Notes: generated by a model from the sequence alone, not told the origin. Counted from the stretch's first letter, positions 37,801-47,151 are shown. The stretch is 64,000 nt of DNA from Mariniphaga sp963747515 (GCA_963747515.1 CAVVFN010000003.1:124001-188000), one strand, 5' to 3'. Made by a program: numbers and translations.

Positions 37801-39405
37801 GATGATTGTGAAAACTTCGCAACTGAAGTGAACATCACCTACTCAGGTGGTGACAATGAATCCCCGACACTTGTTGGAACACTTCCCACAGGGGGAACAG
37901 GCCTGAATCTTTGTTATGCAGACATACCTTCAGGTCCATCTGAAGCAGACATCGTAGCATTGTATACCGACAACTGCGGCAGCGTGAATGTAACAAAGAG
38001 CGGTACTCCCACAGGCACCGATTGCGACTGGAGTGTAACCTACAACTATACGGTCGAGGATGATTGTGAAAACTTCGCAACTGAAGTAAACATCACTTAC
38101 TCAGGTGGTGACAATGAAGCCCCGACACTTGTTGGAACACTTCCCACAGGGGGAACAGGTCTGAATCTTTGTTATGCAGACATACCTTCAGGTCCATCTG
38201 AAGCAGACATCGCAGCATTGTATACTGACAACTGCGGCAGCGTGAATGTAACAAAGAGCGGTACACCCACAGGCACCGATTGCGACTGGAGTGTAACCTA
38301 CAACTATACGGTCGAGGATGATTGTGAAAACTTTGCAACTGAAGTGAACATCACCTACTCAGGTGGCGATATCGAAGATCCGGTAATCACTTGTCCCGCC
38401 GACATCTATGTAGCCGCATGTGATTTGGGTGTTCCGTTTATTGAAATTCCAACCGCAACCGACAACTGCGATGCTGATGTTGAAGTCACAGCAACTCGTT
38501 CTGATGGATTGGCATTGAATGATCCGTTTGAACCGGGAATGACAACGACGGTAACCTTTACCGCTGTGGACGAGTGTGGAAATTCTGCTTCCTGTGATAT
38601 CACAGTAACCGTTGAAGCTTGTGTCTGTGAAACAGCTTATGGTAAACTGGCCGGTGCCGACTGCTTCGATCCGACACTGTTTAGCAGGTGGGGATGGAGT
38701 AACTATATTTCCGGAGGTGATTATACCATGGAACTTTGGGCTGCTGCCGGACAATGCGACACCAGCAAGGGAGACCTGGTTGGCTCGGTTGAAGTATCCT
38801 ACTCGGGTGGTTCACTTACTGTGGAATACATCATGGATGCCGGTTATTCATTGACAGAGGCTCATGTTTATGTAGGTTGCAGCGAGTATCCTATTGTCGA
38901 TGGAAAACAAACTGTTGCTCCGGGACAATATACCCACAATGCAGGTGAACTCGATGAACTGGAATCATATACCGTTACCTTTATCAATGTTGAAGGTCCG
39001 GTTTACGTGATTGTCCATGCAGTAACCTGCGAAGGTTCAGGATCAGGCTCTCTTTCCGCTACGGATAATACAGTTGTTTCCTGCCTGTCCTCTGCACAGA
39101 TTAAGTCTGGGCTGACTCCCGATGCAGGTGCATTCAGTGTGAAGGCAGATGAACTGAATGTTTACCCGAACCCATTCGACGATAAGGTAATCTTTGAGTT
39201 TACCTCCGCGAAAGATGCCCGTGCCGTACTCGAAATTTCCAATATGCTTGGTCAGAGAATAGCTACAGTATTCGATAACCAGGTGAGGGAAGGTGTACTC
39301 AACAGAGTTGAATTTGCACCAGTGGGTGTTAATCCTGGTGTGCTGATCTACAAATTAATACTGGATGATCATATCCGGACAGGAAGGTTGATCTATAAGG
39401 AATAG
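34898..39405 (+). pseudogene. Second large T9SS-exported protein, frameshifted, with eight 86-aa repeats
   Basis: Frame changes near 34960, 35200, 35860, 36338 and 36650 break a single gene. Joined, it reads: signal region (YFMWIVLFMLFAGTVYAQ), an N-terminal domain (FDIEYDTKQSNRHAIDFL, WGGHIAAVYYWGTDGSGV), Ig-like segments, eight 86-aa cysteine-containing repeats (36314-38377), a HYR domain (ITCPADIYVAACDLGVPF), a beta-rich domain and a C-terminal T9SS type A sorting domain (LNVYPNPFDDKVIFEF, ending TGRLIYKE). The stretch 36625-39405 is open for 926 codons. ATG 34898 opens a different frame (MKTSYLIFAALYLPVV); the signal peptide in the main frame lacks an ATG and begins near an ATC at 34951. 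A terminator follows. Confidence 0.75.
36314..38377 (+). repeat. Eight tandem 258-bp coding repeats
   Basis: Unit starts (at CCCCGACACTTGTTGGAAC) fall at 36314, 36571, 36830, 37088, 37346, 37604, 37862 and 38120. Spacing is 257, 259 and then 258 bases throughout. The 86-aa unit runs from APTLVGTLPTGGTG through YTDNCGSVNVTKSGTPTG to YNYTVEDDCENFATEVNI and has four cysteines. Copies 3-8 are nearly identical. The first two copies carry a -1 and a +1 indel. Confidence 0.95.
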
Positions 39406-39812
39406 CATTTTTGGATTAGTCACTTCTGAATGATTATGAAGAGGTTGGTTCTGACAGAACCAGCCTCTTTTGTTATTAATTATGTTCTGCCCATAAAATG
39501 AATTCTGTTATGAACAGTCATTGGGAAATTATTGTCCTTTTGCTTCCGTTTATTTGGATTGGAAAGATAAAATTTATTTGCCCCGATTGATAAAATGCAA
39601 CGCACTGAAAATCGGCGAATTTCTAATTTTTATTCAAAAAAGTTGTTAATTCCTGAAACATTTATGACGAAAATCAGGTATTAAAGGATACTGTATGTTT
39701 TAATAGATTCTCCTTAAATCACAATGCTCATAAAGCTATCGTCTAAAACAGGTAACCTGGAATGAAAGTAACCATACTTATTGTAAGAACCATTTAAATA
39801 CAGGAGGGTAGT
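39406..39812. other. Intergenic region after the second T9SS gene
   Basis: 407 bases; apart from the terminator at 39439 nothing is recognised. A 30-codon frame near 39498 (MNSVMNSHWEIIVLLLPFIW) with one hydrophobic stretch is too short to support. Confidence 0.4.
39439..39477 (+). terminator. Rho-independent terminator after the repeat protein gene
   Basis: 13-bp stem AAGAGGTTGGTTC/GAACCAGCCTCTT, loop TGACA, then TTTTGTTATT. It starts 34 bases after the stop at 39405 and shares the GAGGTTGG/CCAGCCTC core with the terminator at 34504. Confidence 0.85.
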
Positions 39813-40004
39813 ATGTCACTAATTAAATGTCCGGGATGCAGCAACTTGATTAGCGAACTGGAAGCAAATTGTCCGAGTTGTGGGTTTCCCTTGAATGAAG
39901 ATCTTGTTTTAAAAATTAGAGCAGAAGAAAAAAAAGAACTGGAAAGAAAGCTGAAATTTAAAAACACCTACGAAGGAATTAGTTCCCGGATGGCTTACTG
40001 GTAG
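39813..40004 (+). CDS. Small zinc-ribbon protein
   Basis: A 63-aa protein starting MSLIKCPGCSNLISELEANC. Two CxxC pairs (CPGC, CPSC) spaced 14 residues apart form a zinc ribbon, followed by a charged helix (EEKKELERKLKFKN) and a short tail. Function unknown; such proteins often bind nucleic acid or protein partners. It is preceded by AGGAGG eight bases before the ATG, a strong Shine-Dalgarno that is unusual for this phylum and supports the start. Confidence 0.65.
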   Translation: MSLIKCPGCSNLISELEANCPSCGFPLNEDLVLKIRAEEKKELERKLKFKNTYEGISSRMAYW

Positions 40005-40709
40005 AAGGTTGAAATGGGAATGTAATTTAGAAAAGCGGACAGGGAGCTTTGAGTAAACAGCAAATTGAGAGGTTAACAGGAAGTATTTATCAGCAACGGT
40101 CCTGCATCGGTGGCCACATAAAAGGTTCACAAGCAGGTCCGTTACTGATTGCTTTGTTTTTTCTATGTATTCAATTCTAAGAACGCAATATATACAATTC
40201 ATCTGGGTATCATTTAAGAATGTTATTTTTTAGAATATTGCTGTAATTGCAATTAACCCAACTTATGAAGCGGCTGCTTACTTGCTTCAGCCGCATTCGT
40301 ATTGCTGTCAGGTAGTTATTCAAATCAAACATCTGGCTATAAAGCAGGTTGTTTTCCTGCATAATCTTAAGCCTTTTCACCTGATTCCTGTTATTTTGGA
40401 TATCGTTGAAAATGATCTCCATAACCTTATATATTTTATTCTTTAAAATTTTATTTTTACATTGTAAAACCAGTACCTTTTTTTGCCTTTATTAGGCGTA
40501 TTTATTTATTATTAGAGAAGGAATTTAGAAAAACCATTTCATTTTTAATTGCCTTAGTTATATTAAATAAAAAATAACCTGGAGTTGGTTGTAGGAGATG
40601 ATACCATCTGTGTTTGAAGAAAAGGAAAGGGTTGAGCCATAAGTTAGATACAGAATAGTAAAAACAGCATATGGCCTCAGAAGGGAAATAAAAAACAACT
40701 GCATAGGAT
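40005..40709. other. Intergenic region before the UDP-HexNAc dehydrogenase
   Basis: 705 AT-rich bases. A 70-codon minus-strand frame (40210-40422) starting MEIIFNDIQNNRNQVKRLKI is not recognised and could be chance. A GCGGCTG/CAGCCGC inverted repeat (40270-40294) has no T-run. No firm gene. Confidence 0.4.
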
Positions 40710-42134
40710 ATGGATTATAAAAATCAGATTTTGGAAAAAATAGCTGCTAATAACGAAGTGGTCGGTATCATTGGACTGGGGTATGTTGGCCTGCCGCTGG
40801 CCGTTAATTTTGCTGAGGCCGGGGTGAAGACCATCGGGTTCGATAAAAACCCAGTCAAGGTCGACAGCATTAACCACGGGAACAATTACATCGAAGACAT
40901 CCGCGATGCAGTCCTCAAGGAGGTGGTCGACAATGTAGCACTCAGCGCCACCACCGATTTCTCCCGTATGGCCGAATGCGATGCCCTGCTCATTTGTGTA
41001 CCGACACCCCTCGACCGTTTTAAGAAGCCCGACATGAGCTACATCGAAAGTGCCTGCACCGAAATCGGCCGCCACATGAAACCCGGTACATTTATTAGCC
41101 TGGAAAGCACGACTTATCCTACAACTACCGAAGATTTTATGCTGCCCATCATCGAAGCAGAATCAATACACAACCCGCTGAACCGGAAGCAACATGAACA
41201 ACATAAACCAAATAAACCTGAAACAACAAACACTGAAACATTTAAACATTCAAACACTAAAACATTCAAACACGGTCTCGACTTCTGGCTTGCCTACAGC
41301 CCTGAGCGCGTCGATCCTGGCAACAAACAATTCCATACCCGCAACACCCCTAAAGTGCTGGGTGCAATAACACCCGACGGTATGCAAATAGGGGAAGTAC
41401 TGTATAAAAAAGCCATCGACCACATCTACCCGGTAAGTTCACCGCGCGTAGCCGAAATGGTGAAGATTCTTGAAAATACATACAGGCTGATAAACATCAG
41501 TCTCATTAACGAACTGGCTTTACTTGCCGGAAAAATGGACATCAACATTTGGGAAGTCATCGATGCGGCTAAAACCAAACCGTTCGGGTTCCAGGCTTTC
41601 TATCCGGGGCCCGGAATTGGCGGGCACTGCATACCACTCGATCCGTTTTACCTCGAGCACATTGCCAAACGCTACAACTTCGACCTCTCCATGATTCATG
41701 CTGCCGGCCACATCAACATGCGCATGCCGCACTATATGTACATCAAGATAGCTACTGCCCTCAACCGCCACAGGAAAGCAGTTAACGGCAGTACCATTTT
41801 ATTCCTGGGTGTGGCCTACAAGCCCGACATCAACGACGAACGTGAGTCGCCCGCGCTTGAAATTATGGATATTACCGCCCATAAGGGGGGAATAGTGCAA
41901 TATCACGATCCTTTCATTCCTGTCGTGCAGATGAATAAGGATGCAACTGCTGACAATAAAGGAACATTGAAATCGGTAGATCTTACCGCCGAAGCTCTGG
42001 AGAATGCCGATGTGGTGGTACTCACAACCAATCATGCTGCATTCGATGTGGAATTTATCCGGCAACATGCAAAACTGATTGTGGACATGCGAAATATGAT
42101 AAAAGAGAGTTCCGATAAAGTATACAAACTTTAA
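40710..42134 (+). CDS. UDP-N-acetylhexosamine dehydrogenase (WbpA/WecC-like) with an in-frame insertion
   Basis: A 474-aa NAD-dependent sugar-nucleotide dehydrogenase that oxidises C6 of a UDP-HexNAc to the uronic acid, for surface polysaccharide. Motifs: Rossmann VVGIIGLGYVGLPLAVNFAE (about 17-36), LICVPTPLDRFKKPDMSYI, LAYSPERVDPGN, the catalytic Cys in GPGIGGHCIPLDPFYL (about 310) and FLGVAYKPDINDERESPA. UDP-GlcNAc is the likely substrate by WbpA similarity; exact sugar is not certain. Residues about 153-188 (41166-41273) are a 36-residue A/C-rich insertion not expected in the family, set in the loop before the central domain. GC content is higher than in the flanking region. Confidence 0.9.
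   Translation: MDYKNQILEKIAANNEVVGIIGLGYVGLPLAVNFAEAGVKTIGFDKNPVKVDSINHGNNYIEDIRDAVLKEVVDNVALSATTDFSRMAECDALLICVPTPLDRFKKPDMSYIESACTEIGRHMKPGTFISLESTTYPTTTEDFMLPIIEAESIHNPLNRKQHEQHKPNKPETTNTETFKHSNTKTFKHGLDFWLAYSPERVDPGNKQFHTRNTPKVLGAITPDGMQIGEVLYKKAIDHIYPVSSPRVAEMVKILENTYRLINISLINELALLAGKMDINIWEVIDAAKTKPFGFQAFYPGPGIGGHCIPLDPFYLEHIAKRYNFDLSMIHAAGHINMRMPHYMYIKIATALNRHRKAVNGSTILFLGVAYKPDINDERESPALEIMDITAHKGGIVQYHDPFIPVVQMNKDATADNKGTLKSVDLTAEALENADVVVLTTNHAAFDVEFIRQHAKLIVDMRNMIKESSDKVYKL
41166..41273 (+). repeat. A/C-rich repeat inserted in frame in the dehydrogenase gene
   Basis: 108 bases with almost no G, containing two copies of AAACATTCAAACAC (41244-41257 and 41260-41273) and the related AACAACATAAACCAAATAAA. 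It encodes a Lys/His/Asn/Thr-rich stretch. It resembles low-complexity interspersed repeats I have seen between genes of some Bacteroidota; that comparison is from memory. Confidence 0.6.
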
Positions 42135-42251
42135 AAACTTGTTTTCTTCATTCCTGAGAAAGACGGAAGTTGTCAGCAGCTGTTTTCTCTTCTCCGGGTG
42201 TTATACCTGGCAGAGTTCTCTTCCGGCTAACTTCTGTAGAATAAAGAACCA

Positions 42252-42286
42252 ATGCCATCCTTTTGGAAACAAAATACAGATGGCAT
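42252..42286. terminator. Hairpin between convergent genes
   Basis: ATGCCATC (42252-42259) pairs with GATGGCAT (42279-42286), with an inner TTTTG/CAAAA pairing. Both sides lack a long T-run (TCTTTCT on plus; TGGTTCTTT on minus), so it is a moderate candidate for ending transcription of either convergent gene. Confidence 0.45.
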
Positions 42287-42301
42287 CTTTCTAAAATCCT
42301 C

Positions 42302-45300
42302 TTATTTTTTATTATATACCACTTTGCCGTTATAGATGTTGTTTCCTAGAATTAATTTGTAAAAATATACATTAGGTATCAGGTTTTCAGGATAAAAACA
42401 GGCCTTGTAAATCATTCCGTCTTCAACATCACAGTTAAAAATATTTTTTATCAACTGGCCGTTCATGTCAAAGATTTCCAAACATGCGTGGGTTGTTTCT
42501 GGAGAAAAGAATTCAATTTTCAGTTGTTCTGAAAATGGATTCGGGTAAACCTTTAAATTTCCCTTAAACTTCTCCGCCTCTATGATTTGGGTTGGAATAA
42601 CGGGTATATATATTGGCATAGAAATGGCACTGCACCCGTTTTTATAGGTTACCTCTACCGAATAATAACCTGTGGTTGTTGCAACGATGCTTTGAGTTGT
42701 TTCGCCCGTCGACCACAAATAACATTCTCCTGCACTTGCAGTCAGCATTACACCTTCACATTCATTACATCCGGAATTATCCGTTGAAGTAATTGTCGGT
42801 TCAGGAGCTTCCATAATAGCTTCAACCGTGAAAGTTTCTGAAGTCAGGCTCTCACACCCTGCACTTCCTGCCGTAACGGTATAGGATTGCCCGGTTCTAA
42901 AACCGGTGATGTTGCCACCGGTGCCTGCAACCGGACCTTCAGGAGTAAAGGTATAGGTATAAGCTGCATTGAAATTGGATATGAATGCACTTCCCGGAGC
43001 CTCACAGGTTGCTGCACCAACTTCCACTACCGGCTGCTCTGGTGCTTCTCCGGCATCTTCTATGGTGAAAGATCCGGAAGCTATGCTCTTACATCCACCG
43101 GAGCTGACTGCTTTTACGGTATAGGATTGACCTGCAATAAAACCGGTGATGTTGCCACCTGTACCTGCAACAGGACCTTCAGGAGTGAAGGTATAGGTAT
43201 AAGCTGCATTGAAATTCTTGATGAATGCACTTCCCGGAGCCTCACAGGTTGCTGCACCAACTTCCACTACCGGCTGCTCTGGTGCTTCTCCGGCATCTTC
43301 TATGGTGAAAGATCCGGAAGCCATGCTCTTACATCCACCGGAACTGACTGCTTTTACGGTATAGAATTGACCTGCAATAAAACCGGTGATGTTGCCACCT
43401 GTACCTGCAACAGGACCTTCGGGAGTGAAGGTATAGGTATAAGCTGCATTGAAATTCTTGATGAATGCACTTCCCGGAGCCTCACAGGTTGCTGTACCAA
43501 CCTCCACTACCGGCTGCTCTGGTGCTTCTCCGGCATCTTCTATGGTGAAAGATCCGGAAGCCATGCTCTTACATCCACCGGAGCTGACTGCTTTTACGGT
43601 GTAGGATTGCCCTGCAATAAAACCTATGATGTTGCCACCGGTGCCTGCAGCCGGACCTTCAGGAGTGAAGGTATAGGTATAAGCCGCATTGAAATTGGAT
43701 ATGAATGCACTTCCCGGAGCCTCACAGGTTGCTGCACCAACTTCCACTACCGGCTGCTCTGGTGCCTCCGGCGCATCTTCTATGGTGAAAGATCCGGAAG
43801 CTATGCTCATACATCCACCGGAGCTGACTGCTTTTACGGTGTAGGATTGCCCTGAAATAAAACAGGTGATGTTGCCACCGGTGCCTGCAGCCGGACCTTC
43901 AGGAGTGAAGGAATAGGTGTAAGCCGCATTGAAATTTTTTATGAATGCACTTCCCGGAGCCTCACAGGTTGCTGCACCAACTTCCACTACCGGCTGCTCT
44001 GGTGCTTCTCCGGCATCTTCTATGGTGAAAGATCCGGAAGCTATGCTCATACATCCACCGGAGCTGACTGCTTTTACGGTGTAGGATTGTCCTGCAATAA
44101 TACCGGTGATGTTGCCACCGGTGCCTGCAGCCGGACCTTCAGGAGTGAAGGTATAGGTATAAGCCGCATTGAAATTGGATATGAATGCACTTCCCGGAGC
44201 CTCACAGGTTGCTGTACCAACCTCCACTACCGGCTGCTCTGGTGCTTCTCCGGCATCTTCTATGGTGAAAGATCCGGAAGCTATGCTCATACATCCACCG
44301 GAGCTGACTGCTTTTACGGTATAGGATTGCCCTGCAATAATACCGGTGATGTTGCCACCGGTGTCTGCAACCGGACCTTCAGGAGTAAAGGTATAGGTAT
44401 AAGCCGCATTGAAATTTTTTATGAATGCACTTCTCTTGGCCTCACAGGTTGCTGCACCAACTTCCACTACCGGCTGCTCTGGTGCTTCTCCGGCATCTTC
44501 TATGGTGAAAGAGCCGGAAGCCATGCTCTTACATCCACCGGAGTTAACTGCTTTTGCCGTATAGGATTGCCCTGCAATAATACCGGTGATGTTGCCACCG
44601 GTGCCTGCAGCCGGACCTTCAGGAGTAAAGGTATAGGTATAAGCCGCATTGAAATTTTTTATGAATGCACTTCCCGGAGCCTCACAGGTTGCTGCACCAA
44701 CTTCCACTACCGGCTGCTCTGGTGCCTCCGGCGCATCTTCTATGGTGAAAGATCCGGAAGCCATGCTCTTACATCCACCGGAGTTAACTGCTTTTGCCGT
44801 ATAGGATTGCCCTGCAATAATACCGGTGATGTTGCCACCGGTGCCTGCAGCCGGACCTTCGGGAGTAAAAGTATAGGTGTAAGCCGCATTGAAATTTTTT
44901 ATGAATGCACTTCCCGGGGCCTCACAGGTTGCTGCACCAACTTCCACTACCGGCTGCTCTGGTGCCTCCGGCGCATCTTCTATGGTGAAAGATCCGGAAG
45001 CCATGCTCTTACATCCACCGGAGTTAACTGCTTTTGCCGTATAGGATTGCCCTGCAATAATACCGGTGATGTTGCCACCGGTGCCTGCAGCCGGACCTTC
45101 AGGAGTAAAGGTATAGGTATAAGCCGCATTGAAATTTTTTATGAATGCACTTCCCGGGGCCTCACAGGTTGCTGCACCAACTTCCACTACCGGCTGCTCT
45201 GGTGCCTCCGGCGCATCTTCTATGGTGAAAGATCCGGAAGCCATGCTCTTACATCCACCGGAGTTAACTGCTTTTGCCGTATAGGATTGCCCTGCAATAA

Positions 45301-47077
45301 TACCGGTGATGTTGCCACCGGTGCCTGCAGCCGGACCTTCAGGAGTGAAGGTATAGGTATAAGCCGCATTGAAATTTTTTATGAATGCACTTCCCGGAGC
45401 CTCACAGGTTGCTGCACCAACTTCCACTACCGGCTGCTCTGGTGCTTCCCCGGCATCTTCTATGGTGAAAGATCCGGAAGCTATGCTCTTACATCCACCG
45501 GAGCTGACTGCTTTTACGGTATAGGATTGCCCTGCAATAATACCGGTGATGTTGCCACCGGTGCCTGCAGCCGGACCTTCAGGAGTAAAGGTATAGGTAT
45601 AAGCTGCATTGAAATTTTTTATGAATGCACTTCCCGGAGCCTCACAGGTTGCTGCACCAACTTCCACTACCGGCTTCTCTGGTGCTTCTCCGGCATCTTC
45701 TATGGTGAAAGATCCGGAAGCTATGCTCATACATCCACCGGAGCTGACTGCTTTTACGGTGTAGGATTGCCCTGCAATAAAACCTATGATGTTGCCACCG
45801 ATACCTGCAACAGGACCTTCGGGAGTAAAAGTATAGGTGTAAGCCGCATTGAAATTGGATATGAATGCACTTCCCGGGGCATCACAGGTTGCTGCACCAA
45901 CTTCCACTACCGGCTGCTCTGGTGCCTCCGGCGCATCTTCTATGGTGAAAGATCCGGAAGCTATGCTCATACATCCACCGGAGCTGACTGCTTTTACGGT
46001 ATAGGATTGCCCTGCAATAATACCGATGATGTTGCCACCGGCACCTGCAGCCGGACCTTCAGGAGTAAAGGTATAGGTATAAGCTGCATTGAAATTGGAG
46101 ATAGATGCACTTCCCGGGGCATCACATGTCGGATGAACCAGGTTTACAGCCGGAGCATCAGGTTCAGGGCATTGTCCTATTAAGCCGTTAATGTAATATT
46201 CCGATTGGGGTATATCATCATAAACAAAGGCCGATTGAGGACCTGCATATTCACATGACCTGTCCTCATCAGCCCAGCTTAAATCAGTTGTACCTCCCAA
46301 ATAGGTGAAGTTCATTGTAAAAAAAACAGTTCCATCCGTCAAAGTGTACCCAGCCGGGTCATTCGAGGTTCCGCTGACTGTAATGGTGCCAGGTAAGGGA
46401 TTGAAGATTACAATGCCCGGAAAACCACCTGTGTTTTCAGCCGATTTAAATTCCAGTACTGCCGGATCATAGTTCAATATTAAAGAAACAGCGCCTACTT
46501 TATTGAATCCGTTTACTGTAATTGGTACAACAACGTTTTCATTTAAAACTGCTGTGAGATCAGGAGCTGTGGTAACGGGAGCTGTATTTTCGTTAAAAAA
46601 AGTAAGTGAACCGGGGAGAAAATAGGTATCAAAGGGTATATCGTTTAACTTTAGGTGTGAACCGTTATAAAACTGGCAATCCATATCACTGGCTTTTCCG
46701 TCAAAACTTATAACGGATGTACCGGCACCTACTTTATTAAATTTAATGTTAAACAATATCGATCCATCATTTAATGATACCGCAGGAAAAGTGAACCATC
46801 CAATTCGTATTATTCCAGGTTCTGAAATGTTGTAATCAAAGGTACCTGCCAGTTCAGGTTCCTTTAAAACTGCTGTTGGAATTGCCACTGCAGGATCATA
46901 TATTAATTTCAGATTGCCGCTGGTAATGTTGCTGAAGCCGGTTGCTGTTATTGGTACGGCAGTTGTTGAAGCTGTCGTTGAGATAGTCCCCGTAGAAAAT
47001 ACTGGTGAATCCTGTGCCTTTAAGATGAGAGTGAAATGAATGAAAAGCAGGATTATAAATGCAGAAATTAATTTCAT
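42302..47077 (-). CDS. Giant T9SS-exported protein with two cohesin-like domains and fourteen 80-aa repeats
   Basis: About 1591 aa when started at ATG 47077, which places a signal peptide (MKLISAFIILLFIHFTLILK, then AQ) at the N-terminus; an ATG at 47155 would add 26 residues and fall within a neighbour's end. Residues about 25-155 and 169-297 are cohesin-like beta sandwiches (LKLIYDPAVAIPTAVL, GIIRIGWFTFPAVSL, FNIKFNKVGAGTSVISF; VSLILNYDPAVLEFKSAENT). Then come fourteen repeats (APEQPVVEVGAATCEAPGSA to ASGSFTIEDAGE, 46156-42809), a short Ig-like module (GECYLWSTGETTQSIVATTT) and a T9SS sorting domain (LKVYPNPFSEQLKIEFF, ending KVVYNKK). It should be exported and anchored to the cell surface. 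The upstream gene encodes another cohesin protein. Confidence 0.88.
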   Translation of the reverse strand: MKLISAFIILLFIHFTLILKAQDSPVFSTGTISTTASTTAVPITATGFSNITSGNLKLIYDPAVAIPTAVLKEPELAGTFDYNISEPGIIRIGWFTFPAVSLNDGSILFNIKFNKVGAGTSVISFDGKASDMDCQFYNGSHLKLNDIPFDTYFLPGSLTFFNENTAPVTTAPDLTAVLNENVVVPITVNGFNKVGAVSLILNYDPAVLEFKSAENTGGFPGIVIFNPLPGTITVSGTSNDPAGYTLTDGTVFFTMNFTYLGGTTDLSWADEDRSCEYAGPQSAFVYDDIPQSEYYINGLIGQCPEPDAPAVNLVHPTCDAPGSASISNFNAAYTYTFTPEGPAAGAGGNIIGIIAGQSYTVKAVSSGGCMSIASGSFTIEDAPEAPEQPVVEVGAATCDAPGSAFISNFNAAYTYTFTPEGPVAGIGGNIIGFIAGQSYTVKAVSSGGCMSIASGSFTIEDAGEAPEKPVVEVGAATCEAPGSAFIKNFNAAYTYTFTPEGPAAGTGGNITGIIAGQSYTVKAVSSGGCKSIASGSFTIEDAGEAPEQPVVEVGAATCEAPGSAFIKNFNAAYTYTFTPEGPAAGTGGNITGIIAGQSYTAKAVNSGGCKSMASGSFTIEDAPEAPEQPVVEVGAATCEAPGSAFIKNFNAAYTYTFTPEGPAAGTGGNITGIIAGQSYTAKAVNSGGCKSMASGSFTIEDAPEAPEQPVVEVGAATCEAPGSAFIKNFNAAYTYTFTPEGPAAGTGGNITGIIAGQSYTAKAVNSGGCKSMASGSFTIEDAPEAPEQPVVEVGAATCEAPGSAFIKNFNAAYTYTFTPEGPAAGTGGNITGIIAGQSYTAKAVNSGGCKSMASGSFTIEDAGEAPEQPVVEVGAATCEAKRSAFIKNFNAAYTYTFTPEGPVADTGGNITGIIAGQSYTVKAVSSGGCMSIASGSFTIEDAGEAPEQPVVEVGTATCEAPGSAFISNFNAAYTYTFTPEGPAAGTGGNITGIIAGQSYTVKAVSSGGCMSIASGSFTIEDAGEAPEQPVVEVGAATCEAPGSAFIKNFNAAYTYSFTPEGPAAGTGGNITCFISGQSYTVKAVSSGGCMSIASGSFTIEDAPEAPEQPVVEVGAATCEAPGSAFISNFNAAYTYTFTPEGPAAGTGGNIIGFIAGQSYTVKAVSSGGCKSMASGSFTIEDAGEAPEQPVVEVGTATCEAPGSAFIKNFNAAYTYTFTPEGPVAGTGGNITGFIAGQFYTVKAVSSGGCKSMASGSFTIEDAGEAPEQPVVEVGAATCEAPGSAFIKNFNAAYTYTFTPEGPVAGTGGNITGFIAGQSYTVKAVSSGGCKSIASGSFTIEDAGEAPEQPVVEVGAATCEAPGSAFISNFNAAYTYTFTPEGPVAGTGGNITGFRTGQSYTVTAGSAGCESLTSETFTVEAIMEAPEPTITSTDNSGCNECEGVMLTASAGECYLWSTGETTQSIVATTTGYYSVEVTYKNGCSAISMPIYIPVIPTQIIEAEKFKGNLKVYPNPFSEQLKIEFFSPETTHACLEIFDMNGQLIKNIFNCDVEDGMIYKACFYPENLIPNVYFYKLILGNNIYNGKVVYNKK
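42809..46156 (-). repeat. Fourteen tandem 240-bp coding repeats
   Basis: Exact 240-base period visible from 43045 to 45925, with the outermost copies 237 and 231 bases. Each unit encodes 80 aa with two cysteines (ATCEAPGSAF; SGGCKSMASG). Copies 4 to 7 in protein order share the variant TAKAVNSGG and are almost identical, marking the latest amplification. Confidence 0.95.
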
Positions 47078-47104
47078 GATTTTAAATTTTAGTATGATCG
47101 TATC

Positions 47105-47139
47105 AAAAAAGAGAACAGGAACATAACTTCCTGTTCTCT
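47105..47139 (-). terminator. Rho-independent terminator between the two giant T9SS genes
   Basis: Perfect 12-bp inverted repeat AGAGAACAGGAA/TTCCTGTTCTCT, loop of 6, followed on the minus strand by six T residues (47110-47105). It starts 13 bases after the stop of the upstream giant gene, so the downstream gene probably has its own promoter or relies on read-through. Confidence 0.88.
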
Positions 47140-47151
47140 GAATTAAATCAT

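Noticed and set aside
36295..38338. Seven 78- to 81-codon minus-strand frames, six of them spaced exactly 258 bases
   Set aside because: They are copies of one antisense shadow of the 86-aa coding repeats, rich in Arg, Cys and His, with no independent support.
36314..38377. Possible CRISPR-like repeat array
   Set aside because: The units are contiguous 258-bp coding repeats with no unique spacers and no cas genes nearby. The 240-bp array at 42.8-46.2 kb is excluded for the same reason.
40210..40422. A 70-codon minus-strand frame before the dehydrogenase
   Set aside because: No known relatives, no promoter or ribosome-binding signal, and an Asn/Leu/Lys/Arg-heavy composition expected of AT-rich noise.
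44087..46183. A 698-codon plus-strand open frame, and a 322-codon one at 42887-43855, opposite the 80-aa repeats
   Set aside because: The repeat period is divisible by three, so an antisense frame lacking stops in one unit stays open in all. The cysteine-rich product has no signal peptide or known domain, and the opposite strand encodes a complete T9SS protein.
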